DNA of 39,418 nucleotides from JAAYRG01 sp964643255 (GTDB lineage: Bacteria > Bacillota > Clostridia > Lachnospirales > Lachnospiraceae): the NCBI GenBank assembly GCA_964643255.1, contig CAZXSM010000008.1:1-39418 (forward strand). The letters are read 5' to 3'. A program made the position numbers and the translations under genes. The notes beneath the pieces were generated by a model. It was given only the letters and a program-made list of their open reading frames with translations. It ran no database searches and was not told the origin of the DNA. Numbering within the stretch: position 1 is the first letter of the stretch; the number at the start of each line of letters is the position of its first letter. This document shows positions 17,284 to 25,945 of the stretch, one piece after another.

Positions 17284-17315
17284 AAGCAGACAGACAATTG
17301 CTCATCTGTCTGCTT
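17284..17315 (-). terminator. Terminator-like hairpin between binding-protein and permease genes
   Basis: AAGCAGACAGA and TCTGTCTGCTT form an 11-bp stem with a 10-base loop, followed on the minus strand by a run of six U (two inside the stem). It starts 38 bases past the binding-protein stop. It is a canonical intrinsic terminator placed inside an operon. Partial read-through would give much more binding protein than permease. Confidence 0.8.
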
Positions 17316-17352
17316 ATAGATGTTTTAATATGGCATTTCTTGTTTAAAACAA

Positions 17353-19204
17353 TTATTGATATGCTTCAAATACTTCCATTCTGCGATCTAATTCTTCTTG
17401 CATTTCTGCTACAAAATCTTCTGGTTTACAATCAGAATAAATACCCATCCACTCATCCCATGCAGCATCATAATCATCTGCCATTATTATTCTAGGGAGA
17501 TATTGATGTTTAGCTTCTACTAACTTGTTCCAAGCTAAACCTCCTGGAGTACTTGTAGTCATATTGTTTGAATGTGAGTACATTGGATACCAAGGTCCTG
17601 GAGCTTCGTTGGTTCCTATCATTTCTACGTAAGTTTCAATACCATATGCATCAAAACAGTTTTTAACGTCGATAGGTAGTCCATCATAGAATTCACCTGG
17701 TTGTTCACTTGGTGACATAGCATTAATTTCATCTACACTTGTTCCACTCCATTGTGGGAAGTATGAATAATTACAAAAATGTGATGCTTTATAAGCTTCG
17801 TCTGATGATTGGAATCTTTGTTCCTCTGTACGGTAATATATTCCATCTTCATCTACTAAGTAATCTTCTCCTTCAACACCCCACATACGTAGGTCATGAA
17901 TTTCTTGATCAAGTAAATCATTGATAAACTGCATTGCACCTTCTACATCTTCACAACTAGTTGTAATTCCAATACCACTAGCTACGTTTAGTGTACCACC
18001 TGAAGTATGCCATTGGTTTTCAATATCTTCGCTTATAGTTATTGGTAGAGGAATATAGTTACATCCTTGTTCTTCTAATCCTTGTTGAGTTAATGAGTCA
18101 TTAACTGAATATGCAAAGTTCCACCATTGGTCACACATACCAAGTACGCGGCCCGTTGAAAGCTTAGCAATATATTCATCATAAGTTTGTGTAAAGGATT
18201 CTAAGTCTATAATGTTTCCTTTACCCCATTCTCTGTTTAATATACCATAATATTCTTTTGCTGTAGGTGTTGAGTTGTAATCAATTACTGTTGGTCCATC
18301 TGGATCTACTGCAACAGAACCATCATTTGGATAACCATCTAAGAATAATGCTGGATTCTCTAGAACAAAGTAACGCCAGTCTTCACAAAGCATAGAAAAT
18401 GGAATGTTGTCTAATTCTTCACCATCAACTACTAGAGTTGGGTTTTCAGCATTATATGTTTCAAGTAATTCGAAATACTGATCAAGAGTTCTTATTTCTG
18501 GATAATCTGCCCATTCTAATACTCTTGTTTGTACCCAAAATGCTTCGTCATTATGAGTTGTTGCTCTTTCTTCACCATGAATGTTACCAAATGCGTTAAT
18601 CCAATAAATCTTGCCATCATCTTGACGAAGAGTATCCCACTCATATTCTGAGAAGAAATTCTTAATGTTAGGATAATCATCTATATAATCATCCAAAGCA
18701 ACTAATGCACCTGCATCATATAACTGTGCCATTCCGTCTCCGCCATCAATAAAGTCAGGGTATTCTCCACCTGCAATAATAACACCAACTGCCTCTTCTG
18801 CAGTCTGTCCTGTTAGCCAAGTTTCTTCTACTTTAGCACCTATTTTTTCTGCTATTATTTCTCTAACATCATTTTCTTGGTTAATTTCATCTCCAGGCAC
18901 TGCAAAGAAAGCTGTAAATTCTTTGACTTCTCCACTAGCTACATCTTCTTCATCANNNNNNNNNNNNNNNNNNNNNNNNNNNNNNNNNNNNNNNNNNNNN
19001 NNNNNNNNNNNNNNNNNNNNNNNNNNNNNNNNNNNNNNNNNNNNNNNNNNNNNNNTCATCATCTGTGTCTGTGCCGGCTGTATCACTTGTCTCTACAGAA
19101 GTATCTTTGTCTGCTTCAACATCCTCGTCCCCACCGCAACCAATTAATGTGAATGTTACAAATGCTAAAATTAATAGTAACGCTGTAAGTTTTCTTGGTT
19201 TCAT
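17353..19204 (-). CDS. Lipoprotein solute-binding protein of the xylo-oligosaccharide ABC importer (interrupted by assembly gap)
   Basis: The N-terminus (19204 to 19056) gives MKPRKLTALLLILAFVTFTL and then IGC, a lipoprotein signal with the lipid-modified Cys23, followed by an acidic Asp/Glu/Thr/Ser linker. The C-terminal part (18955 to 17353) is a complete large type-II binding fold with aromatic-rich surfaces, ending in RRMEVFEAYQ. The 100 N between them put the two halves in different frames, which is expected if the placeholder is not the true gap length; I read this as one gene, not a frameshift. The protein would be anchored outside the membrane and deliver sugars to the LplB/YtcP-type permeases downstream. 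The ATG has an excellent AAGGAGGT site. The ligand is inferred. Confidence 0.9.
18956..19055. other. Assembly gap (100 N) inside binding-protein linker
   Basis: Exactly 100 N, most likely a fixed-size placeholder. Both edges are low-complexity Asp/Glu codons (ATC/TTC/TCA repeats on the plus strand), so a repetitive acidic linker may have broken the assembly. The true length is unknown. Confidence 0.95.
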
Positions 19205-19231
19205 ATATGTACCTCCTTCTTTTATATATCT

Positions 19232-19260
19232 AGTATAGCAGTAATTCCTTTTAGTATAAC
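19232..19260 (-). promoter_or_regulatory. Extended -10 promoter of the xylo-oligosaccharide importer operon
   Basis: On the minus strand TGCTATACT is an extended -10 (TATACT at 19232-19237). The -35 position 17 bp away reads GTTATA (19255-19260), a poor match. A strong extended -10 with a weak -35 suggests activation, and a tandem repeat abuts the -35 (see 19259-19296). The leader to the ATG would be about 20 bases. Confidence 0.55.
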
Positions 19261-19296
19261 CCGACAAATTATAGACAATCACCCGAGTGATTATAG
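19259..19296 (-). promoter_or_regulatory. Tandem direct repeat, probable activator site for the importer operon
   Basis: The minus-strand pattern CTATAAT-3-TCGGGT occurs at 19281-19296 and again at 19259-19274; the two 16-base units match at 13 positions and are 22 bp apart. The proximal copy touches the -35. A two-turn spacing next to a weak -35 is the usual layout for an AraC-type activator. The YesN-like response regulator encoded just upstream is the best candidate. Confidence 0.6.
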
Positions 19297-19330
19297 TAAA
19301 TGTTTATAATTTGTTTATTTACTTAACAAA

Positions 19331-19389
19331 AGATATCCTAATAGTTATAGTAATAATGTATAAAACCTTCTATAACTATTAGAGTATCT
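19331..19389 (-). terminator. Terminator of the YesM/YesN-type operon
   Basis: CTAATAGTTATAG (19338-19350) and CTATAACTATTAG (19370-19382) form a perfect 13-bp stem; flanking bases extend it to about 20 bp with one mismatch. The loop is 19 bases. On the minus strand it runs into ATCTTTTGTT. It begins about 30 bases past the response-regulator stop and separates the signalling operon from the importer operon. Confidence 0.75.
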
Positions 19390-19418
19390 TATTTAAAAAT
19401 TCATATTGTTCTAGTAGC

Positions 19419-21011
19419 TTAAACAGCTACATTTGCTCTTTTTCTATACTTTGTCGGTGTACAACCTTTTGCTAAAACAAATCTGTTTACAAAATAATCC
19501 ACATCTTGGTAACCTACTTTTTCTGCTATTGTTATTATTTTCTTGTTTGTATTAACTAGTAATGAAGCTGCTTTCTCCATTCGATATTTTGCTAAATAAT
19601 CATTAAAAGACTTTCCAAATTTCTTTCTAAATATTTGTCCTAAATAAGCACTGTTTATATAATACTTTTCACCTAAATCTTTTAGTGTGAGGTTCTGATC
19701 ATAGTTATCTTCAATCTCTTTTAATACATTGTCTAAAACACCTTTAGATGATTTACTACGAAGTTGAGCTAAATATTCTGCATATTCATAGGTTAGCCTT
19801 GTCAAATGCTCTTTGCTTCCTCTTTTTATTCCTTTCTTATGTGAAGTCTGACCTATTATCCTCATTATTTCTGATTGATTTATCTCATTATCTTGTTTGG
19901 TAGCTAAATGAATCAATTGGAATAACACATAGTTTATGTTTAGCATCATAATTTCTTCAGTTGCGCCCATTTCTTTCATTTCTTTATAAAACCCATTTAC
20001 AGACTTAGTTATTTCAGCGTTATTATTGTGTTCAACAGCGGAAATAAGTTTGTCTAAACTTTTCTTATATATAACGACGTTTCCACTACTTACCTGTACT
20101 TCATCCTCATAATAATAAACTCTCTTTTCCTTTCGGAAGCCCTGAAATGTCCTTAAAACATTAACTGAATTATATGATTTAGTTATATTCGATATATCTT
20201 CTACTTTTTTACCTACAAACATAACAATTGGTACTTCTATTGAATTCTGTATTTCATCTGCAAGTAAACTTAAATATTCACTTTCGTCCATTTCTTTATC
20301 CTTAGCCATATATTCACAATAAAGTATTCCCACATCATAGACATTTTCTTCAGCAGACACATCAAATACACAATGATCCTTATCATCTTTCAATAAATCT
20401 TTACATACTTTATATAGTTTTCTTTGCCTCTTCCTCTTATCATAATCAATATATTCTTCTATATCTGAGTAATCCAAAGTGATTTCTATATATCTAATTG
20501 CTTTAGTTAACTTCATATTTTCTTTTATACATTTTAGATTTTGATCATCAAACTTACCTCGGATTAATGATATTAAGTTTCTAGCAAGGTATGCTTGCTT
20601 CATTTCTGTTGTCTTTGCTTCTCGCTCTTCTTGTGTTACTTTCATTTGAGTAATTTTCCGCAAAGTTTGAATTAATTCATTTTTATTAACTGGTTTTAGT
20701 ATATAATCTGTACTATCATATCTAATAGCCTCTTTGGCATATGAAAAATCCGCATATCCACTGAGAATAACAAAGTATGCTTCTGAGATATTGTTTTCCC
20801 GTATTTTAGCCAATAACTCTAGACCTGTCATTACTGGCATTTTAATATCAGATACAATTAAGTCTACTTTATTATTATTTAGAAATTCTAAGGCTTCTTG
20901 TCCATTAGATGCAGTACTTACTATTTCAAATCCTTCGCTTTCCCAATCAATAAGAACCTTAAGTCCCTCCAAAATAAAAGATTCATCATCTATCAATAGA
21001 ACTTTAAACAT
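19419..21011 (-). CDS. YesN-type response regulator with AraC DNA-binding domain
   Basis: The 530-residue protein starts with a CheY-like receiver (1-120). The acidic pocket is DDE at 8-10 and the phospho-acceptor is Asp55 in LIVSDIKMP. A long middle region (about 125-420) of unknown fold follows, and the last 100 residues are an AraC-type double helix-turn-helix (LKDLGEKYYINSAYLGQIF and ITIAEKVGYQDVDYFVNRF). Such proteins act with YesM kinases and usually activate the adjacent sugar ABC importer. It starts 20 bases after the kinase stop with a GGAGGGGAG site, and the regulated importer is directly downstream past a terminator. The pairing is inferred from position and family. Confidence 0.95.
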   Translation of the reverse strand: MFKVLLIDDESFILEGLKVLIDWESEGFEIVSTASNGQEALEFLNNNKVDLIVSDIKMPVMTGLELLAKIRENNISEAYFVILSGYADFSYAKEAIRYDSTDYILKPVNKNELIQTLRKITQMKVTQEEREAKTTEMKQAYLARNLISLIRGKFDDQNLKCIKENMKLTKAIRYIEITLDYSDIEEYIDYDKRKRQRKLYKVCKDLLKDDKDHCVFDVSAEENVYDVGILYCEYMAKDKEMDESEYLSLLADEIQNSIEVPIVMFVGKKVEDISNITKSYNSVNVLRTFQGFRKEKRVYYYEDEVQVSSGNVVIYKKSLDKLISAVEHNNNAEITKSVNGFYKEMKEMGATEEIMMLNINYVLFQLIHLATKQDNEINQSEIMRIIGQTSHKKGIKRGSKEHLTRLTYEYAEYLAQLRSKSSKGVLDNVLKEIEDNYDQNLTLKDLGEKYYINSAYLGQIFRKKFGKSFNDYLAKYRMEKAASLLVNTNKKIITIAEKVGYQDVDYFVNRFVLAKGCTPTKYRKRANVAV

Positions 21012-21031
21012 ATAAATCTCCCCTCCACCTT

Positions 21032-22789
21032 TTAAACATATTTTAAAGGTATCTTTATCTGTACAATAGTGCCTATTCCTTTTTCTCCATCAATTTCAAA
21101 CCGAACTTCATCTTGTGAAACCATCTTTAACCTAAGACAAGCATTTATTATTCCTACACTGGTACTGTTATCAAGGAGTTCAATACTTGCTTCATTCATT
21201 TTTTCCCTCAAGTCATCTATTTTCTCTTCATCCATTCCTACACCTGTATCTTCAACTTCCAAGTACAAAAAACCGTCATCTTGATAGGCTCTTACAAAAA
21301 TCCAGGATGGATTTGTTTTTTTCTCAACACCATGTATACATGCATTCTCTACGAATGTAACTAAGGTAAGTTTTGGTATCTTCATCTCGTTACAATCTTC
21401 ATCGATGTCTAGTACATAGGACAAACGCTCACCAAAACGGAACTTCTGAATATCTAGATAGGCAATAACAAATTCCACTTCTTTAGATAGCTCTGCCGAA
21501 TCATTTCCCCACTCTACATATTGTCGTTGTAATAATGCTAGTTTTTGAATTATTTTTGCTGTTTCATCTTCATTTTTTAAAACACAATTCATTCTTATAC
21601 TTTCTAAAGTGTTAAATATAAAATGTGGATTTATCTGGCTGTGAAGAGCCTTAAGCTCAGCATTTTGCTTTGCTATATTTGTCTCTTGCTCTCGTAATTT
21701 ATCCCTATAAACCCTTTGTATTAAGTCATTGTTGCGAGCTACCATCTTGTTATAGTTACGCATTAAACTTCCAATCTCATCAACTCCACGCACCTTATCT
21801 ATTTTGACAAGTTTTTCATCTTCCACACTATCAAAAGCTTCACTTAATACCCATAATCGCTCTGTAAAAGAGTAATTGATTTGTTGCATAAGAAACATTG
21901 GTAACACTATATTTATCAATATAAGTAAAATAAGTATAGGAGCATTTTCTATTACAGCTTTATATACTATTGAATCCACCTTTTGAACATATACATCAAC
22001 TTCTGTGCCATATAATTGTATATTTTTTATATAATCAATCTTTTCATCTCTTGGGAATTCTATAAAATCCATGCCTAAGTTTGAATATCCACTATTTGAA
22101 ACAATAACATTATTATTTTGACATATGTATACAGGAATTTCATAATTCATTTTTTCTAAATTACGAACAACCCTGCTATAATCCATTTCAAGTTTAATCA
22201 ATTTTCGTCTATTGTCATTATAAAAATTTAGCTTTTTAACATAAATAATTTTACGTTCATCAGATACAGAAAAAGCTTTACTATCATCATAATAAACATA
22301 TAAAATTTGTTCCTTATTATTTTTTTCCATGTGTTCATACCACTGAGTATTTTCTATTGAAGAAATATTATGGAATTTACCACCACTAATAATAGTATCG
22401 TTCTCAACATACATGTTTATTCGTGTATTATCTTTTTGGTTAGCTAGCAAATTGGTATTTACTATCTCCTGATAAGCCATTATGTATTCTAGAGGAGATT
22501 CATATTCTTTTTCCATAAAATCATCTAAGTGTCTATTATATAAAATATTTTCTGCTATTCTTGCCAAGTTATCAATATCACTTATCATATTATATTCCAC
22601 TGCACTGGTTATATTCTCCATCTCATGTTCCCTTGATATCAATTCGGTTTGAAACACAACATAAATGATAACACTATCAGTAATTATAATTGGTATTAGA
22701 ACACAACAAATATATAGAATAATAAGTTTGTCTTTTATACTATAATTGTCTAATTGTTGCGAAATTTTATCTTTCAGTCTACTCATCAT
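21032..22789 (-). CDS. YesM-type sensor histidine kinase
   Basis: The 585-residue membrane kinase has TM1 at about 21-46, an extracellular sensor domain (about 50-280, dCache-like), TM2 at about 282-302, HAMP (about 305-360), and a His_kinase domain with the phospho-acceptor His389 in QINPHFIFNTLESIRM. The ATPase domain has VTFVENACIHG (N box) and DTGVGMDEE (G box). This class senses extracellular sugars, often through the lipoprotein binding protein. The chosen start (double ATG, MMSRLK) lacks a clear Shine-Dalgarno. An AAGGGGG sits further upstream with an open frame but no standard start codon, so the true start is uncertain by some residues. Confidence 0.94.
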   Translation of the reverse strand: MMSRLKDKISQQLDNYSIKDKLIILYICCVLIPIIITDSVIIYVVFQTELISREHEMENITSAVEYNMISDIDNLARIAENILYNRHLDDFMEKEYESPLEYIMAYQEIVNTNLLANQKDNTRINMYVENDTIISGGKFHNISSIENTQWYEHMEKNNKEQILYVYYDDSKAFSVSDERKIIYVKKLNFYNDNRRKLIKLEMDYSRVVRNLEKMNYEIPVYICQNNNVIVSNSGYSNLGMDFIEFPRDEKIDYIKNIQLYGTEVDVYVQKVDSIVYKAVIENAPILILLILINIVLPMFLMQQINYSFTERLWVLSEAFDSVEDEKLVKIDKVRGVDEIGSLMRNYNKMVARNNDLIQRVYRDKLREQETNIAKQNAELKALHSQINPHFIFNTLESIRMNCVLKNEDETAKIIQKLALLQRQYVEWGNDSAELSKEVEFVIAYLDIQKFRFGERLSYVLDIDEDCNEMKIPKLTLVTFVENACIHGVEKKTNPSWIFVRAYQDDGFLYLEVEDTGVGMDEEKIDDLREKMNEASIELLDNSTSVGIINACLRLKMVSQDEVRFEIDGEKGIGTIVQIKIPLKYV

Positions 22790-23108
22790 AATTTTGTAAG
22801 ATCTAATAAATACAATCCTATCTATAATCCCCCTTAAAATTAAGCATATATATAAAGATTTCCCATTCTAATTATGATTTCTGTTTAATTGTAACAATAA
22901 TATTGGATGGTTTCTTTATAAATATTGCTATTTGTTGTTCATTTCTTGCTATTAATTTTGATGGTTTAGTATAATTTTATCATACCTTTAATATTATTCA
23001 AAATTTTAGGTAAATACAGTCAAATTCTTTACTAGGGTTTTTTATGTGTTATTATATATCTACAAGAATAAATTTATTTAAAAACATTGCACAAGAAAAG
23101 GATAATAT
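22790..23108. promoter_or_regulatory. Divergent intergenic region between kinase and ROK genes
   Basis: About 319 bases without a gene. It contains the promoter candidate above, and a second TTGCTATT copy (22946-22953) lying 21 bp from the first (22925-22932), two helical turns. It also has a near-palindrome GTATAAT-3-ATCATAC (22969-22985) on the ROK side. A possible but weak ROK promoter lies around 23030-23056 (TATTAT-like -10). I see no RNA gene. Confidence 0.5.
22888..22933 (-). promoter_or_regulatory. Candidate promoter of the YesM/YesN-type operon with shared -35 element
   Basis: On the minus strand TGTTACAAT is an extended -10 (TACAAT at 22888-22893). Seventeen bp upstream the -35 position is AAGAAA (22911-22916), the end of a 23-bp element (22911-22933) that matches the GH3 promoter element at 2411-2433 in 21 of 23 positions. 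Both promoters have identical spacing from element to -10. Confidence 0.55.
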
Positions 23109-24275
23109 ATGGTAACTGGAAGCAAAGAATTAATAAGAGATATGAATTCAACACTAGTTATAGAAACAATTTTGAATCATGGTACTATTTCAAGAGCAAA
23201 TATCTCTAAGGAAATAGGACTAACTAAAGCAACTATTTCCACAATAGTTGCAAATCTTATAGAAAAGAAAATTATAATAGAAGTAGGAAGTGATAATACA
23301 AAATTAGGAAGAAAGCCAATTCTCTTAAGCATTAATGGAGATGCTGCTTATGTTATTAGTATAGATCTTGGTGTAGACAAGATAAGTGCTATGTCAACTA
23401 ACCTAATAGGACAAATAAATGTAGAAATAGACAGGGTGACTCCTGATAATAATAGTAGCATTAAAAAAACTCTAATAGATATCATTGAAGAAATAAATCT
23501 AAAATCTAAACCATCTCATTATGGGCTTGTCGGCATTACCCTTGGTATACATGGAGTTGTTAAGGATAATAAAGTGTTTTTTACTCCTTATTATAGTTTG
23601 GTAAACACTGATCTTCAGACATCTTTAGAAGATTACTTTGATACAAATGTATTCTTAGAAAACGAAGCCAATCTATCTGTACTTGGAGAATCTATGTTTT
23701 TACCTGCAGAATATAAAAACATTGCTAACATTAGTGTACATTCTGGTGTTGGCCTTGGCCTATTAATAGATGACGAATTATATACTGGTTTTAGTGGATA
23801 TGCAGGAGAAATTGGTCACACTATTATAGAACCCGGGGGAAGGCCTTGCCCATGTGGCAACGAAGGCTGTCTAGAACAATATCTATCGGAACAGGCCTTG
23901 TTAAAAGAGTACAAAGATAAAAAAGGAATTGAGAATATCAGTTTTGAAGACTTTTCCTTAGATTATAAGGAAGGAAATAAATATGCTAAAGAAACAGTCG
24001 AAAAATTTATAAAGTATATGGCTATATGTGTTAACAATATACTAAATACCTATAATCCTGATGTGGTAATTATTAATAGTTCATTTACTAGCAATTTTCC
24101 AGATTTGACAAAAGAAATTGAGAACTCTTTAAATAGCAGACTTAATAGTGTTCTTCATGTATACCCATCTAGATTAAAGAATTCTGGAAGATTGTTAGGC
24201 GGTGCATCTATGGCAATCAAAGATTTTTTAGAAATTAATTATATGCAATTTAAATATAGTGATATTATTAATTAG
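23109..24275 (+). CDS. xylR: ROK-family transcriptional repressor, probable XylR
   Basis: The 388-residue protein has a winged helix-turn-helix at about 10-75 (TISRANISKEIGLTKATIS is the HTH) fused to a ROK sugar-kinase-like domain. The ROK signature shows EIGHTIIEPGG at 234-244 and the zinc motif CPCGNEGC with Cys247, Cys249 and Cys254. Fused HTH-ROK proteins of this size are XylR or NagC-type repressors. The xylose genes around it and TTAGTTT-type palindromes in the xylA promoter favour XylR, which releases DNA when xylose binds. It could instead respond to another sugar, since the neighbouring gene is glycerol kinase. The ATG follows AAAAGGA. Confidence 0.85.
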   Translation: MVTGSKELIRDMNSTLVIETILNHGTISRANISKEIGLTKATISTIVANLIEKKIIIEVGSDNTKLGRKPILLSINGDAAYVISIDLGVDKISAMSTNLIGQINVEIDRVTPDNNSSIKKTLIDIIEEINLKSKPSHYGLVGITLGIHGVVKDNKVFFTPYYSLVNTDLQTSLEDYFDTNVFLENEANLSVLGESMFLPAEYKNIANISVHSGVGLGLLIDDELYTGFSGYAGEIGHTIIEPGGRPCPCGNEGCLEQYLSEQALLKEYKDKKGIENISFEDFSLDYKEGNKYAKETVEKFIKYMAICVNNILNTYNPDVVIINSSFTSNFPDLTKEIENSLNSRLNSVLHVYPSRLKNSGRLLGGASMAIKDFLEINYMQFKYSDIIN

Positions 24276-24327
24276 AAATTAAAGATAAAGATATACCAAT
24301 AGACAGCAAAGGGCAAGGAGATGAATT

Positions 24328-25845
24328 ATGAATCATAAGGAAAAAAGCTTAAAAGAAAAATATGTAATGGCATTAGACCAAGGAACCACCAGTTCAAGAT
24401 GTATACTGTTTAATCAAAAAGGAGAGATTTGCAGTATAGTACAAAAGGAATTCCAACAAATATATCCCCAATCTGGCTGGATCGAGCATGACCCTATGGT
24501 CATTTTATCTAGTCAAATTGATGTAGCAAAGATGGCTATGGATAAGCTTGGGGTTTCTGTTGAACAGATTGATTCAATAGGAATTACTAACCAAAGAGAA
24601 ACAAGTGTTGTTTGGAACAAACACACGGGCAAACCTGTCTATAATGCAATAGTTTGGCAATGTAGACGAACTTCTGATTATATAGAAACTTTAAAGGAAT
24701 CAGAATTTGCTGATATTATTACAGAAAAAACTGGATTAATTCCTGATGCATACTTTTCTGCCAGCAAAATAAAATGGATTCTAGATAATATTCCTGGAGC
24801 ACATGAAAGTGCAGATCAAGGCGATTTGCTTTTTGGGACTATTGATACATGGCTTATGTGGAATCTTACAAAGGGTAAAGTACATGCAACTGATTATTCT
24901 AATGCATCAAGAACAATGTTGTTCGATATACATAAACTGGATTGGGATGATGAAATACTTAAAGAACTTAATATACCAAGGCATATACTCCCTGAAGTAA
25001 AAGCTTCTTCTTGTATTTTTGGCTATACTGCTAAAGAAATCTTTGGAAAGGAAATACCTATTGCAGGTGTGGCTGGGGACCAACAAGCAGCTTTATTCGG
25101 TCAATGTGGATTTGGGCCGGGAGAAGTTAAAAATACTTATGGAACAGGATGTTTCTTGTTAATGAACACTGGTGTAGATCCTATCAAGTCTCATAATGGT
25201 CTCCTTACTACACTGGCAGCAAATGTAGAAGGTGAACAGGTACAATATATATTAGAAGGAAGTATTTTCGTTACTGGGGCTGCTATTCAATGGTTAAGAG
25301 ACGAACTTAAAATTATAAATACTTCGGCTGAATCAGAAAAACTTGCTCTAGAGGTAGACAACTCTGGGGGAGTATATGTCGTTCCTGCATTTACAGGTCT
25401 AGGAGCTCCTTATTGGGACCAATACGCTAGAGGTACCATTGTTGGGTTAACAAGAGGTACAGGTAGAAACCATATAATAAGAGCTACTTTGGAATCAATT
25501 GCATATCAAACACATGATGTAATTAAAGCCATGTTAGAGGATTCAGGAATTGAAATTAGGACTCTTAAAGTTGATGGTGGTGCAAGCGCTAACAACTTCT
25601 TAATGCAGTTTCAATCTGATATACTAAACACTAATATACAAAGGCCATCTAGTATTGAAACAACTGCACTTGGGGCAGCTTATTTAGCTGGACTTGCAAC
25701 TGGATATTGGGAAAGCAAAGACCACATTAAGGAAAACTGGAAACCATCAAGAATTTTCAAACCAAACATGGCCGAAGAAGATAGGGCTAATTTACTTAGA
25801 GGGTGGAATAAAGCTGTTAAACGATCCTTTAATTGGGCTGATTAA
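24328..25845 (+). CDS. glpK: Glycerol kinase GlpK
   Basis: This 505-residue FGGY kinase converts glycerol to sn-glycerol 3-phosphate. The opening ALDQGTTSSRCILF at 15-28, ITNQRETSVVW at 86-96, and the base Asp251 in GVAGDQQAALFG are characteristic of GlpK rather than of other FGGY kinases. GSIFVTGAAIQWLRDEL and LETTALGAAYLAGL-like segments also match. The N-terminus is about ten residues longer than usual (MNHKEKSLKEKYV), but AGGAG 7 bases before the first ATG supports it. It is 52 bases after the ROK gene on the same strand, so the two may be co-transcribed. No glycerol facilitator or dehydrogenase gene is nearby. Confidence 0.95.
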   Translation: MNHKEKSLKEKYVMALDQGTTSSRCILFNQKGEICSIVQKEFQQIYPQSGWIEHDPMVILSSQIDVAKMAMDKLGVSVEQIDSIGITNQRETSVVWNKHTGKPVYNAIVWQCRRTSDYIETLKESEFADIITEKTGLIPDAYFSASKIKWILDNIPGAHESADQGDLLFGTIDTWLMWNLTKGKVHATDYSNASRTMLFDIHKLDWDDEILKELNIPRHILPEVKASSCIFGYTAKEIFGKEIPIAGVAGDQQAALFGQCGFGPGEVKNTYGTGCFLLMNTGVDPIKSHNGLLTTLAANVEGEQVQYILEGSIFVTGAAIQWLRDELKIINTSAESEKLALEVDNSGGVYVVPAFTGLGAPYWDQYARGTIVGLTRGTGRNHIIRATLESIAYQTHDVIKAMLEDSGIEIRTLKVDGGASANNFLMQFQSDILNTNIQRPSSIETTALGAAYLAGLATGYWESKDHIKENWKPSRIFKPNMAEEDRANLLRGWNKAVKRSFNWAD

Positions 25846-25872
25846 ACCCATAAATATTATATAGGTAATATG

Positions 25873-25916
25873 AAGGACATATAAATTGTAATCACCACAA
25901 CAATTTATATGTCCTT
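25873..25916 (+). terminator. Terminator of the ROK-glpK transcript
   Basis: AAGGACATATAAATTGT (25873-25889) and its exact complement (25900-25916) form a 17-bp stem with a 10-base loop, followed on the plus strand by TATTTATT. It lies 27 bases past the glpK stop, between convergent genes. In the other orientation the U tract is poor, so termination of the cotransporter transcript is less certain. Confidence 0.8.
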
Positions 25917-25945
25917 TATTTATTACTTATATATTTATGTATTTA

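Noticed and set aside
17353..19204. Apparent frameshift splitting the binding-protein gene
   Set aside because: The frame change falls exactly at a 100-N placeholder whose length need not be real; both halves are intact on their own side.
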